DNA of 64,000 bases from assembly GCA_910578515.1 (NCBI GenBank), contig CAJTQR010000001.1, positions 310,001 through 374,000 of the forward strand, in the 5' to 3' direction. This document shows, piece after piece, positions 1-8,162 of the stretch. This DNA is from an uncultured Duncaniella sp. GTDB lineage: Bacteria; Bacteroidota; Bacteroidia; Bacteroidales; Muribaculaceae. Both the position numbers and the translations under genes were made by a program. Below the pieces are notes generated by a model. The model searched no databases and was not told the DNA's origin. It saw nothing but the letters and a program-made list of their open reading frames with translations. The first letter of the stretch is position 1, and every line of letters starts with the position of its first letter.

Positions 1-724
<724 letters not shown>

Positions 725-789
725 AGTCTCAGTGAAAATATTATTATTGTTATGTTATTTCTGAATTAAATACGCGTTAAAACGGAATA

Positions 790-797
790 CAAAATTA
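790..797 (-). promoter_or_regulatory. Putative -7 element of the moxR promoter
   Basis: On the minus strand this reads TAATTTTG, matching the Bacteroidetes -7 consensus TAnnTTTG, 65 bases upstream of the MoxR start. No TTTG was found at the expected -33 spacing, so the call rests on the -7 box and position only. Confidence 0.45.
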
Positions 798-891
798 TAA
801 ATAACAACAAATAAAGTGTGAATAAAGTGTGTTAATTTTAGCTATTTTTCCTTTAACATTGAGAAAATTTAACTCATAAATGACGAAATGA

Positions 892-949
892 AAAAGTTCC
901 TTTCATGATTGTATGCGGCAAATTTCCAACAATCATGAAAGGAACTTTT
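892..949 (-). terminator. Rho-independent terminator after the HU/LysM-like gene
   Basis: A perfect 21-base inverted repeat (892-912 with 929-949) around a 16-base loop. Read leftward the stem ends in a run of five T. It lies 21 bases after the stop of the HU/LysM-like gene. The other arm also ends in TTTT, so it may work in both directions. Confidence 0.85.
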
Positions 950-970
950 ATAATTGCTTTGTGGCATCTG

Positions 971-2386
971 CTATTTATACTTTGAAAGTATTTCTCCTGC
1001 TTTATTTCGTGCTCTACGCAAGCTCTCAGGATTTGAAGCGTCAATGCCATATTTCTCAGGTGCTGGAATAATTAGCACCTCTCCGGGTTGCATCTTATTT
1101 GGATTACCAATTTTTGACTTATTCTCCTCATAGATATAAACCCAAAAATCCTTAGCACCGTAATATTTCTTTGACATATCGTGAATAAGATATCCACGAC
1201 GCACGGTGTCGCGTCTAACTGCAGGAACTTGCGCCTGAGACACGCTCTTTTCCGACTCGGGTTGAACAGGTGATGCTACAGCCAAGCCAGCCTCAGCTCC
1301 TGAATTCTCGGTCTGTACCGTTTGCACTGAATCTTCAGCCACAGGAGGAGCAACAGAATCAATCGAGAGCACTGCCTCTTCTTGAATGTCGTCTGATATA
1401 GACTCAGTTGCATCGTTATCAGTTGAGAGACGTCCATGAGGGAACAGATAGTCAATAGCAAGATATACAGCACATGCGCCTAACGCCAATCCGACAATCA
1501 AACCCACAAGGAATCCCCATCCGAATCCACCGTTATTAGACTCAGATTCAGAAACATGCTCTACATATTCTTCTGGTTCCTCTTCCAGCACAGGGGATTT
1601 TACTGTTGTGGTCGCCGCTATCTCAACCGGAGGAACAACTACTACCTCCTGCTTTTTAGACTCTAACTGCTTCTGCTCCCCACCTTCGGTATTGACATCA
1701 GGAGCGGTCGCAACTTTGGCATCTGCTGTTCCTGTCTCAATTAAAGTGGTGTTATCCTGAACTTGTGAATCTGTTTTCTCTTCAGAAGATAATGGTTCGG
1801 TATTTGTTGTCAAAGTACCTTCATCTAATCCAGCCAACCTCGACTCTGATACAACAATCCCTTCGTCCGTCACTTCTACTACCTCACTTTTACATTCCTC
1901 AATGATGTCATCTTGAGTATGCACCAGTTCTTGGGAAGGTATCGGCTGTTCATTTTGATTATCCGGGGCTGTCTCATCGTGTGCAATTTGCACCGGTTCA
2001 ATTGCTTCAGGATATGATTTAACGGTGGAATCTGGGGAGGCAGACGAAACTGAATCTGACATTGTCTGTGTAAGCTCACTCCCCACGTCTGAAAGCATGT
2101 CGGTTGTAACACCATCATTTAGTACAACCGGTTCGAATGATTCAAATGGAGCATTAATAACTTCCGAAATTTCCTTATCTGGTATAAATTCTACTATTCG
2201 CTCTCCATTAACAGAAGAAACAGAGAATGAACCGAGACCTTTGATTTTAACAGACTCTCCGTCCACAACCACTTCACCAAGTAAATCGAAGAAATTCTTT
2301 ATGAAAACTTCTGCACTTTCCTCGCTTATCGATGTAGTACCAGAAATTTTCTTTGCCAATTCATGGAAAGGTATCTTTTGATTCAT
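971..2386 (-). CDS. Membrane-anchored HU-domain protein with C-terminal LysM-like domain
   Basis: A 471-residue protein of unusual build. Residues 1-90 resemble the HU/IHF DNA-binding fold, including the GLGSF-type turn (KIKGLGSFSV). Residues 100-285 are a long acidic, Ser/Thr/Glu-rich linker that is probably disordered. Residues 288-313 form one Gly/Ala/Leu-rich membrane helix. Residues 392-445 look LysM-like (RGYLIHDMSKKYYG, then MQPGEVLIIP). The inferred topology is HU in the cytoplasm and LysM-like domain in the periplasm, which would tether DNA to the envelope. The start ATG overlaps the stop of the upstream HU gene as TAATG, so the two are probably translationally coupled. HU proteins with extensions occur in Bacteroidetes; the role of this one is not known to me. 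Confidence 0.8.
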   Translation of the reverse strand: MNQKIPFHELAKKISGTTSISEESAEVFIKNFFDLLGEVVVDGESVKIKGLGSFSVSSVNGERIVEFIPDKEISEVINAPFESFEPVVLNDGVTTDMLSDVGSELTQTMSDSVSSASPDSTVKSYPEAIEPVQIAHDETAPDNQNEQPIPSQELVHTQDDIIEECKSEVVEVTDEGIVVSESRLAGLDEGTLTTNTEPLSSEEKTDSQVQDNTTLIETGTADAKVATAPDVNTEGGEQKQLESKKQEVVVVPPVEIAATTTVKSPVLEEEPEEYVEHVSESESNNGGFGWGFLVGLIVGLALGACAVYLAIDYLFPHGRLSTDNDATESISDDIQEEAVLSIDSVAPPVAEDSVQTVQTENSGAEAGLAVASPVQPESEKSVSQAQVPAVRRDTVRRGYLIHDMSKKYYGAKDFWVYIYEENKSKIGNPNKMQPGEVLIIPAPEKYGIDASNPESLRRARNKAGEILSKYK

Positions 2387-2661
2387 TATTTCGCTAATTT
2401 TTTACGTAAAACTATACTTGGCAGGAACTCCATCGTAATAACCGGCGGAAATAGAGTGCGTTCTCCCGTCGCTTCATCAAGCACAATCATTTCATCTTTT
2501 TTTGATGATTTGAAAGTTCCAAAGCCGGGGATTGCAACAGAATCAAGGTTATTTCCAACCTCTTTAAACACATTGCATAAGCCTTCGATGAGTGTCGCTA
2601 CCTCACCAGGCTCTCTATCTAATCTTTTAGCAAGTCGGGATGTGAATGTCTTATTGTCCAT
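2386..2661 (-). CDS. HU family DNA-binding protein
   Basis: A 91-residue HU/IHF-like protein: MDNKTFTSRLAKRLDREPGE forms the N-terminal helices, followed by an IPGFGTFKSSKK turn and the start of a DNA-binding arm (ERTLFPPVITMEFLPS). An in-frame start 57 bases upstream exists, but residue 20 of that longer frame is the usual HU start, so 2661 was chosen. The stop shares two bases with the start of the following HU/LysM-like gene (TAATG). HU proteins bend and package DNA, normally as dimers. The coupling suggests that the two products are made together and may form heterodimers (inference). Confidence 0.85.
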   Translation of the reverse strand: MDNKTFTSRLAKRLDREPGEVATLIEGLCNVFKEVGNNLDSVAIPGFGTFKSSKKDEMIVLDEATGERTLFPPVITMEFLPSIVLRKKLAK

Positions 2662-2765
2662 TATATCATTTAGATAACAAATTTGCATCTGTAAGTCATT
2701 ATATAGCATGAGTATCATTCAAGCCTATGACCTACATCAGATTATTTAAGTATAATTGAATAAAA

Positions 2766-2816
2766 ACTCCCTGACTCTAACAAAGGCTATCACCGCCTTA
2801 ATTATAGTTAGGGAGT
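2766..2816 (-). terminator. Rho-independent terminator after proS
   Basis: An 11-base stem with one G-T pair (2766-2776 with 2806-2816) and a second small stem inside the loop (AAGGC/GCCTT). Read leftward it is followed by TTTTTATT. It lies 53 bases past the proS stop. Confidence 0.75.
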
Positions 2817-2869
2817 AATATATGTTTTTGAGATGTCGGACGTAGATTACAACATTAAAATCACGTATA

Positions 2870-4351
2870 TTAGTAATTACGAGCGAAAATGACGCGCTGT
2901 GCCGAGGGCTTGCCTGTCACCATACATACTCCAGGAGTTTTATCTCCTTCCAAAGGAATGCATCGGATAGTTGCCTTGGTCTCCTCCTTGATTTTCTCTT
3001 CTGTTTCAGGAGTTCCATCCCAATGGGCAAGAATGAAGCCGCCCTTCTCAATTTCTTCTTTAAACTCATCGTAAGTCTCAACAGTCCTTGTCATTGACTC
3101 ACGCAGGTCAAGAGCTTTCTGGTATATATTATTCTGAATATCTTCAAGAAGGTTCTGAACATAACTTGCGATTCCTTCAATAGGGGCTACGTGCTTTTCA
3201 AGAGTATCACGGCGCATTACTTCAACCGTTCCATTCTCAAGGTCACGAGCACCAATAGCAAGGCGCACGGGAACACCCTTAAGTTCATAGTCAGCGAACT
3301 TGAATCCTGGACGCTTATTGTCAGCATCATCGTACTTCACGCTAACTCCAAGAGCCTTCAATTCTTTCACTATGGGGTCAACAGCAGCTGTAATTTGTGC
3401 CAACTGGTCTGCATTTTTATGAATCGGTATAATCACAACCTGAATAGGTGCCAAATGCGGCGGTAGAACAAGCCCATTATCATCCGAGTGCGTCATTATA
3501 AGAGCTCCCATCAGACGGGTTGACACACCCCATGAGTTTGCCCACACATATTCAGGCTTATTTTCTTTGTTGACGAATGTCACATCGAAAGCCTTAGCGA
3601 AATTCTGACCAAGATTGTGAGATGTACCAGACTGGAGAGCTTTACCATCCTGCATCATCGCCTCAATAGTATAAGTGTTAAGAGCGCCCGCAAAACGTTC
3701 GTTCGCGCTTTTTACACCCTTGATTACCGGCATTGCCATATATTTTTCAGCGAAATCTGCGTAAAGGTTAATCATCTGCACTGTACGAGCCTCCGATTCC
3801 TCTGCTGTGGCATGGGCACAGTGACCTTCCTGCCAAAGGAACTCCGCTGTACGAAGGAACATACGGGTACGCATTTCCCAACGCATCACATTTGCCCATT
3901 GATTGCACAGAATTGGAAGGTCGCGATAGCTATGAATCCAGTTTTTATAAGTACCCCAAATGATAGTCTCTGAGGTAGGGCGCACTATAAGTTCCTCCTC
4001 TAAGCGAGCGTCAGGGTCAACAATGACACCATTCCCGTTTGGATCATTTTTCAGACGATAGTGGGTTACCACCGCACATTCCTTAGCGAAGCCTTCAACA
4101 TGCTCAGCCTCACGGCATAGGTATGATTTAGGAATTAACAGAGGGAAATATGCATTCTGCACACCTGTTTCTTTAAACATGCGGTCAAGAGTTTGCTGCA
4201 TTTTTTCCCATATAGCGTAGCCATAAGGCTTGATGACCATACAGCCTCTTACGGCAGACTGCTCTGCCAAGTCAGCTTTCACTACCAACTCATTATACCA
4301 CTGCGAATAATTATCGCTGCGCTTAGTAAGATCCTTAAGTTCTTTTGCCAT
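2870..4351 (-). CDS. proS: Prolyl-tRNA synthetase, archaeal/eukaryotic-type
   Basis: A class II aminoacyl-tRNA synthetase of 493 residues that charges tRNA-Pro with proline in the cytoplasm. The sequence carries LIPKSYLCREAEHVEGF, the RPTSETIIW block, and the motif 2 region RWEMRTRMFLRTAEFLWQEG. The C-terminal anticodon-binding domain follows (APIQVVIIPIH). The length, the absence of the large editing insertion, and the C-terminal extension ending in FARNY place it in the archaeal/eukaryotic-like group used by Bacteroidetes. Transcribed alone: a -7 box lies 39 bases upstream and a terminator follows. Confidence 0.97.
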   Translation of the reverse strand: MAKELKDLTKRSDNYSQWYNELVVKADLAEQSAVRGCMVIKPYGYAIWEKMQQTLDRMFKETGVQNAYFPLLIPKSYLCREAEHVEGFAKECAVVTHYRLKNDPNGNGVIVDPDARLEEELIVRPTSETIIWGTYKNWIHSYRDLPILCNQWANVMRWEMRTRMFLRTAEFLWQEGHCAHATAEESEARTVQMINLYADFAEKYMAMPVIKGVKSANERFAGALNTYTIEAMMQDGKALQSGTSHNLGQNFAKAFDVTFVNKENKPEYVWANSWGVSTRLMGALIMTHSDDNGLVLPPHLAPIQVVIIPIHKNADQLAQITAAVDPIVKELKALGVSVKYDDADNKRPGFKFADYELKGVPVRLAIGARDLENGTVEVMRRDTLEKHVAPIEGIASYVQNLLEDIQNNIYQKALDLRESMTRTVETYDEFKEEIEKGGFILAHWDGTPETEEKIKEETKATIRCIPLEGDKTPGVCMVTGKPSAQRVIFARNY

Positions 4352-4390
4352 TGTAATAGTTACTACAGTTACTTATTTAGTAATATAGTG

Positions 4391-4398
4391 CAAAATTA
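4391..4398 (-). promoter_or_regulatory. Putative -7 element of the proS promoter
   Basis: Reads TAATTTTG on the minus strand, 39 bases upstream of the proS ATG. No clear -33 TTTG at the expected distance; the region behind is A-rich. Confidence 0.45.
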
Positions 4399-4418
4399 TA
4401 AAAAAAAATAAAATGTTC

Positions 4419-5057
4419 CTATTTTAGAAGCCCTTTATGAGCCAATGTTATCATCTTAGGACCCGGAATGAGGTAAATCTCCACTCTACGGTTTTCGGCA
4501 CGTCCCTCTCTTGAATCATTCGGCACCAGAGGCTCAGTATCTCCAAATTCATACGGTATTACAATCAAGTCCTCGCTGATATTATCAAGAAGCCAATCAT
4601 AAATAGAATTATTTCTTTCGTGAGAGAGATACATGTTATATGAGGAAGAACCTGTATTGTCAGTATGTATGGCATAAACAACCTTCATCATCTCCGAGTC
4701 CTTGAGAAGCGATACAATCGGCATAAGTTTTGTCGGAGCGACAGGAGCCAGAAGCGTATCATTAGGAATGAATAATTCATCAGATGGGATAGTAACCAAT
4801 ACCACTTCGTCATTCCTCATCATATCCACAGTATAATGACGCCGAGCTAAATCCTGAGCAAGACGATTCATATATAATTTTACAGCAGAATGTTCCTTAT
4901 TACCGACTTTTGGCAACATAAGGTTATCATTTAACTCCATATCCATATATAGACTTTCGTCATATCCCTTGTATGGGTCCTCATAATTATCCTTTGCGAT
5001 AGCCGAAATGGATGCCGCAAACAATAGGACCAATAGTTTATACTTCAACTTTGACAT
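4419..5057 (-). CDS. OmpA C-terminal domain protein, exported
   Basis: About 212 residues from the ATG at 5057, which starts a clear signal peptide (MSKLKYKLLVLLFAASISAIA). A longer frame to 5090 would put a polar stretch before the signal, so the shorter start is preferred. The C-terminal half matches the OmpA peptidoglycan-binding fold: HTDNTGSSSYNMYLS, then the NDSREGRAENRRVEI signature. It probably sits in the periplasm or inner leaflet of the outer membrane, bound to peptidoglycan. It follows the acidic 102-residue gene with only one base between the TGA and this ATG, so translation is probably coupled. It is the last gene of the DUF4290-rimM operon. Confidence 0.8.
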   Translation of the reverse strand: MSKLKYKLLVLLFAASISAIAKDNYEDPYKGYDESLYMDMELNDNLMLPKVGNKEHSAVKLYMNRLAQDLARRHYTVDMMRNDEVVLVTIPSDELFIPNDTLLAPVAPTKLMPIVSLLKDSEMMKVVYAIHTDNTGSSSYNMYLSHERNNSIYDWLLDNISEDLIVIPYEFGDTEPLVPNDSREGRAENRRVEIYLIPGPKMITLAHKGLLK

Positions 5058-5058
5058 A

Positions 5059-5367
5059 TCAAATACTTCCGTCGTCAAGTGATTGTTCATATCTGAGCTC
5101 CGCCATCACCAATGGCTCTATATCCTCCTGCTTAATCGGAGAGGCTTTATCCTTGGCAAGCATTTTTCTCACATACTTTATTAAAGCATCCACATTTATC
5201 TCCTCGTCATCAGCCTCACTGTCAATGTCAAGCAGACCTTGTTCGTCATACCAATCCCATATAATATCAACGACATTCAGAAGTTCATCATCGTCATATA
5301 ATTTTGATGAATCATCTGAAACAGAATTGCGCATTTCCTTTATTACCTTTTTTTCGTCAAATTCCAT
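5059..5367 (-). CDS. Small acidic conserved hypothetical protein
   Basis: A 102-residue, strongly acidic, helix-rich protein without signal peptide or membrane segment. Its features are a DDDELLNVVDIIWDWYDEQG segment and the DALIKYVRKMLAKDK stretch. I do not recognise the family. It lies 12 bases after rimM and one base before the OmpA-domain gene, in a tight four-gene operon, which argues that it is real. The function is unknown; operon company hints at a housekeeping role but proves none. Confidence 0.65.
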   Translation of the reverse strand: MEFDEKKVIKEMRNSVSDDSSKLYDDDELLNVVDIIWDWYDEQGLLDIDSEADDEEINVDALIKYVRKMLAKDKASPIKQEDIEPLVMAELRYEQSLDDGSI

Positions 5368-5379
5368 GTTATTTTGATT

Positions 5380-5913
5380 TTACTTATTCAAATCCACTAT
5401 TCCAAAGGGTAGGGTAGTCTCAACTGTTTCAGAATCAGCATCAATAGAAATGATAAATTCATCAACAACAGGCACATAGACCTCGCCTCCATCCTCGCGA
5501 CGAACAACAAATAAGACATTCTGCGTAGAGTCGTTTATATCGCTTATTTCTCCAATATAACCGGCAGCGGAATCCACAAGTTTGTATCCTACTAAATCTG
5601 CAGCATAAAAGCCATCTCCATCAGCCTCATCATACACTGGTGCATCTGATTTGAGAATAAAAAACGGGCGATTAGTGAACCGTTGAGCTTTCACCTCACT
5701 ATCAACGCCATCAATTGTCACAAGGTAAGTATCCCCGTTTTTCGGACGGACTGAATTGATAAAAAAAGGAACAAATATGCCTTCGATAGGCATCACAACA
5801 CATTTCAGCTCATCGAAATCAATGTCAATATCAACTGTTGCGGAAATTTCTCCTTTTATACCGTGCGGTTTATTAAACTTACCCGCTTCTATCAGTTCTG
5901 ATTCTAAAATCAT
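5380..5913 (-). CDS. rimM: Ribosome maturation factor RimM
   Basis: 177 residues. The N-terminus AGKFNKPHGIKGEI is the RimM signature, followed by a beta-barrel domain and a PRC-barrel-like C-terminal half (DLVGYKLVD, IGEISDINDSTQNVLFVV, VPVVDEFI). RimM helps process 16S rRNA and mature the 30S head, binding ribosomal protein S19 (family knowledge). It starts 21 bases after the DUF4290 gene and is followed after 12 bases by the acidic protein, so the three are probably one transcript. Length and motifs are normal. Confidence 0.93.
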   Translation of the reverse strand: MILESELIEAGKFNKPHGIKGEISATVDIDIDFDELKCVVMPIEGIFVPFFINSVRPKNGDTYLVTIDGVDSEVKAQRFTNRPFFILKSDAPVYDEADGDGFYAADLVGYKLVDSAAGYIGEISDINDSTQNVLFVVRREDGGEVYVPVVDEFIISIDADSETVETTLPFGIVDLNK

Positions 5914-5934
5914 AGCGTACCTCCTTGTTTACTT

Positions 5935-6525
5935 TTATCTCTTTCTTTTCTTCTTCGATGCTGTAGGAGTAGGGGCAAGTTTGAAATTACGCAGGGTAGT
6001 GGTGTCAGGACTAAGAAGAATCTCACCATGCGAATATTCCGCAAGGTCCTTGAATATCTTTTCATCATCCACTCCATCCTTATTGACAGCAAGTAGCAGC
6101 TTCTTCATATGGTTGGCAATCAAAAGCACCAACTCATCACGTTCTTCTCCCGCAGGCATCTCTACCGCTTTAGCAATCAGAAGTTCTACATCCTTCCCAT
6201 AATGACGGTAACGTATAAACTGATTAGTATAAGGAACCTTTTCAGGCTGTGATTGAAGATTCTCCGGACGTACCACTTCATACGGATAGTCAATATCAAG
6301 CTTAAAATCACTCATTATGGCAAGGTGGTCCCAAAGTTTCTGCTTGTAATCATCTTGTTCCTGCAATTTCGGGAACAACTTACCCATACAGTTTATAATT
6401 GAATATGCACAACGGGTACGTTCTTCCTTATCCTCGATGGTTAGACAATGGTTCACCATCTCCTGAATACTTCTACCATACTCCGGGAGCACAAGTCTTT
6501 TCTTTTGAGTGTTATATGTCAGCAT
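5935..6525 (-). CDS. DUF4290 family protein
   Basis: 196 residues beginning with MLTYNTQKKRLVLPEYGRSI, which I recognise as typical of the Bacteroidetes-restricted DUF4290 family. The protein is soluble, helical in its middle part, and ends in a basic tail (ASKKKRKR). Its biochemical function is not known. It heads the operon with rimM. From memory, murA often lies between these two genes in Bacteroides; here it is absent and the gap is only 21 bases. A -7-like box lies upstream but overlaps the hairpin behind fabG. Confidence 0.8.
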   Translation of the reverse strand: MLTYNTQKKRLVLPEYGRSIQEMVNHCLTIEDKEERTRCAYSIINCMGKLFPKLQEQDDYKQKLWDHLAIMSDFKLDIDYPYEVVRPENLQSQPEKVPYTNQFIRYRHYGKDVELLIAKAVEMPAGEERDELVLLIANHMKKLLLAVNKDGVDDEKIFKDLAEYSHGEILLSPDTTTLRNFKLAPTPTASKKKRKR

Positions 6526-6551
6526 TCAAAATTAATATTTACAATACAACA

Positions 6552-6593
6552 TAAGGGCAAAAGTACAAAAACATTTGTTACCTTTTGCCCTTA
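6552..6593 (-). terminator. Hairpin between fabG and the DUF4290 gene
   Basis: A perfect 12-base inverted repeat (6552-6563 with 6582-6593) with an 18-base loop, 22 bases past the fabG stop. The bases after it on the minus strand are only moderately T-rich. It overlaps a TACTTTTG sequence that could be the -7 box of the next operon. Confidence 0.6.
6558..6565 (-). promoter_or_regulatory. Putative -7 element of the DUF4290-rimM operon
   Basis: Reads TACTTTTG on the minus strand, 32 bases upstream of the DUF4290 ATG, within one arm of the fabG hairpin. No -33 box is evident. Confidence 0.4.
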
Positions 6594-6614
6594 CGATATA
6601 AATTTAAGCTATTT

Positions 6615-7361
6615 TTACATATTCATGCCGCCATCTACCTGGATAACCTGACCTGATACGTAACTTGACATATCTGAAGCAAGGAAAGTAGCAACATTAG
6701 CAATATCCTCAACTTGACCAGCGCGGCGCAAAGGTATCTTGAGCGCCCACTCCTTACGGATATCCTCGGGAAGAGCTGCAGTCATGGCTGTTTCGATAAA
6801 GCCTGGAGCGATAGCATTGGCACGGATGCCGCGTGAGCCTACCTCCTGTGCGATACTCTTTGCCAAAGCGATAAGACCCGCCTTTGATGCAGCATAGTTT
6901 GACTGACCTGCATTACCATGAACGCCTACCACAGATGCCATATTAATGATAGAACCCTGACGCTGACGCATCATGATTGGAAGGACAGCATGGATGAAGT
7001 TGAATGCGCTCTTAAGATTTACGGCAATTACAGCATCCCACTGTGCTTCTGTCATACGCATCATAAGACCGTCTTTAGTAATACCTGCGTTATTGACCAG
7101 TACGTCAATATGACCGAAATCTTCCTTGATTTTAGCTACTACTTCTTCTGTTTGAGCAAAATCAGCTGCATTTGAAGCATAACCTTTAGCCTTCACGCCA
7201 AGAGCCTCAAGCTCTTTTTCGGTAGCTTCCATATTTTCATCTCTGTTAAGGTCAGTGAATGCGATATCAGCACCTTCCTGTGCAAATTTTACAGCGATAC
7301 TTTTTCCAATTCCTCGTGCTGCACCTGTGATAAGTGCAACTTTTCCTTCAAGTAATTTCAT
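6615..7361 (-). CDS. fabG: 3-oxoacyl-[acyl-carrier-protein] reductase
   Basis: 248 residues, a short-chain dehydrogenase/reductase of normal length. It has the NADPH-binding TGAARGIG (residues 12-19 region), NNAG at 90-93, the catalytic triad Ser143, Tyr156 and Lys160 (YAASK), and the C-terminal SSYVSGQVIQVDGGMNM typical of FabG. It reduces 3-oxoacyl-ACP to 3-hydroxyacyl-ACP in fatty acid elongation. It lies 30 bases after a TetR-type regulator gene on the same strand, so the two are probably cotranscribed. Confidence 0.93.
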   Translation of the reverse strand: MKLLEGKVALITGAARGIGKSIAVKFAQEGADIAFTDLNRDENMEATEKELEALGVKAKGYASNAADFAQTEEVVAKIKEDFGHIDVLVNNAGITKDGLMMRMTEAQWDAVIAVNLKSAFNFIHAVLPIMMRQRQGSIINMASVVGVHGNAGQSNYAASKAGLIALAKSIAQEVGSRGIRANAIAPGFIETAMTAALPEDIRKEWALKIPLRRAGQVEDIANVATFLASDMSSYVSGQVIQVDGGMNM

Positions 7362-7391
7362 TTCTTGTTTTAATTTTAATATAGATATTAG

Positions 7392-7982
7392 TTACTTTAC
7401 AATCAATTTATTAATCACGAACTCGATTACCTGCTCACGAATATTCTTTGAAGTAAGCCCCAATGGCTCAAAACTATTGCGTAGATGGCAATAATCAACT
7501 CCTTGGAATATCATCTGATGGATTGCCGGGAGCAGTTCCGCCTGATGCGGGTCATATACACCGGCCGCGACTCCCTGGTCAATCATTTCTTTAAACAAAC
7601 CGCGTTCTTTCTGGACTGACAGCAATCTGATGCGCTCAAGCCTCTTATAATCAAGTGTGATATATGAAATAATCTGGGTAGTAGTTGATTCCCGTATGGT
7701 CTCTTCCACAATATCAAACCGAGCTTCAAGATATTTTCTGAGCTTTTCCTCCGGCTCCAGATTCGAAGCAACCACTTTACGCAAGCGCATTATTATCATT
7801 TCACTCTCACGTTCTATCACGGCTTCGTATATTTCCCTTTTGTTTTTAAAATAGGTGTAAATAGTACGCCGCCCCTTATCAGAAGCAGTTGCAATATCAT
7901 TCATCGTAGTGCGTTCAACTCCATTACTTGCAAAAAGTTGCCGCGCCACATCCAAAAGCCGTTCGCGAGTCTTTGACGCCAT
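7392..7982 (-). CDS. TetR/AcrR family transcriptional regulator
   Basis: 196 residues. Residues 1-55 form the TetR helix-turn-helix (RERLLDVARQLFASNGVERT, then GRRTIYTYFKNKREIYEAV); the rest is a helical ligand-binding and dimer domain of undetermined specificity. fabG follows after 30 bases, so it may govern fatty acid synthesis and respond to acyl groups (inference from context). It also faces the end of the RND efflux operon across a terminator but is not divergent from it, so control of efflux is less likely though possible. A TACCTTTG box lies 30 bases upstream. Confidence 0.88.
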   Translation of the reverse strand: MASKTRERLLDVARQLFASNGVERTTMNDIATASDKGRRTIYTYFKNKREIYEAVIERESEMIIMRLRKVVASNLEPEEKLRKYLEARFDIVEETIRESTTTQIISYITLDYKRLERIRLLSVQKERGLFKEMIDQGVAAGVYDPHQAELLPAIHQMIFQGVDYCHLRNSFEPLGLTSKNIREQVIEFVINKLIVK

Positions 7983-8012
7983 GCGAGTGTCGGTTTATTA
8001 ACTATTTGGCTA

Positions 8013-8020
8013 CAAAGGTA
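8013..8020 (-). promoter_or_regulatory. Putative -7 element of the tetR-fabG promoter
   Basis: Reads TACCTTTG on the minus strand, 30 bases upstream of the TetR ATG. No -33 TTTG at standard spacing. Confidence 0.45.
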
Positions 8021-8121
8021 CAAATTTTTCAAGAATAAGTAACTTTTTTGCGACTTCTTCGCATAAAGTTTTTTAATAGACATGTAAAATGCAAATAATA
8101 TATCACACGCTAAATATATTA

Positions 8122-8155
8122 AGTGCCGAAGTCAATAATCATCAACTTCGGCACT
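8122..8155 (-). terminator. Hairpin terminator after the RND permease
   Basis: A perfect 11-base stem (8122-8132 with 8145-8155) and a 12-base loop, starting 7 bases past the permease stop. The sequence after it on the minus strand is A/T-rich without a long T run. Confidence 0.65.
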
Positions 8156-8162
8156 CATGCTT

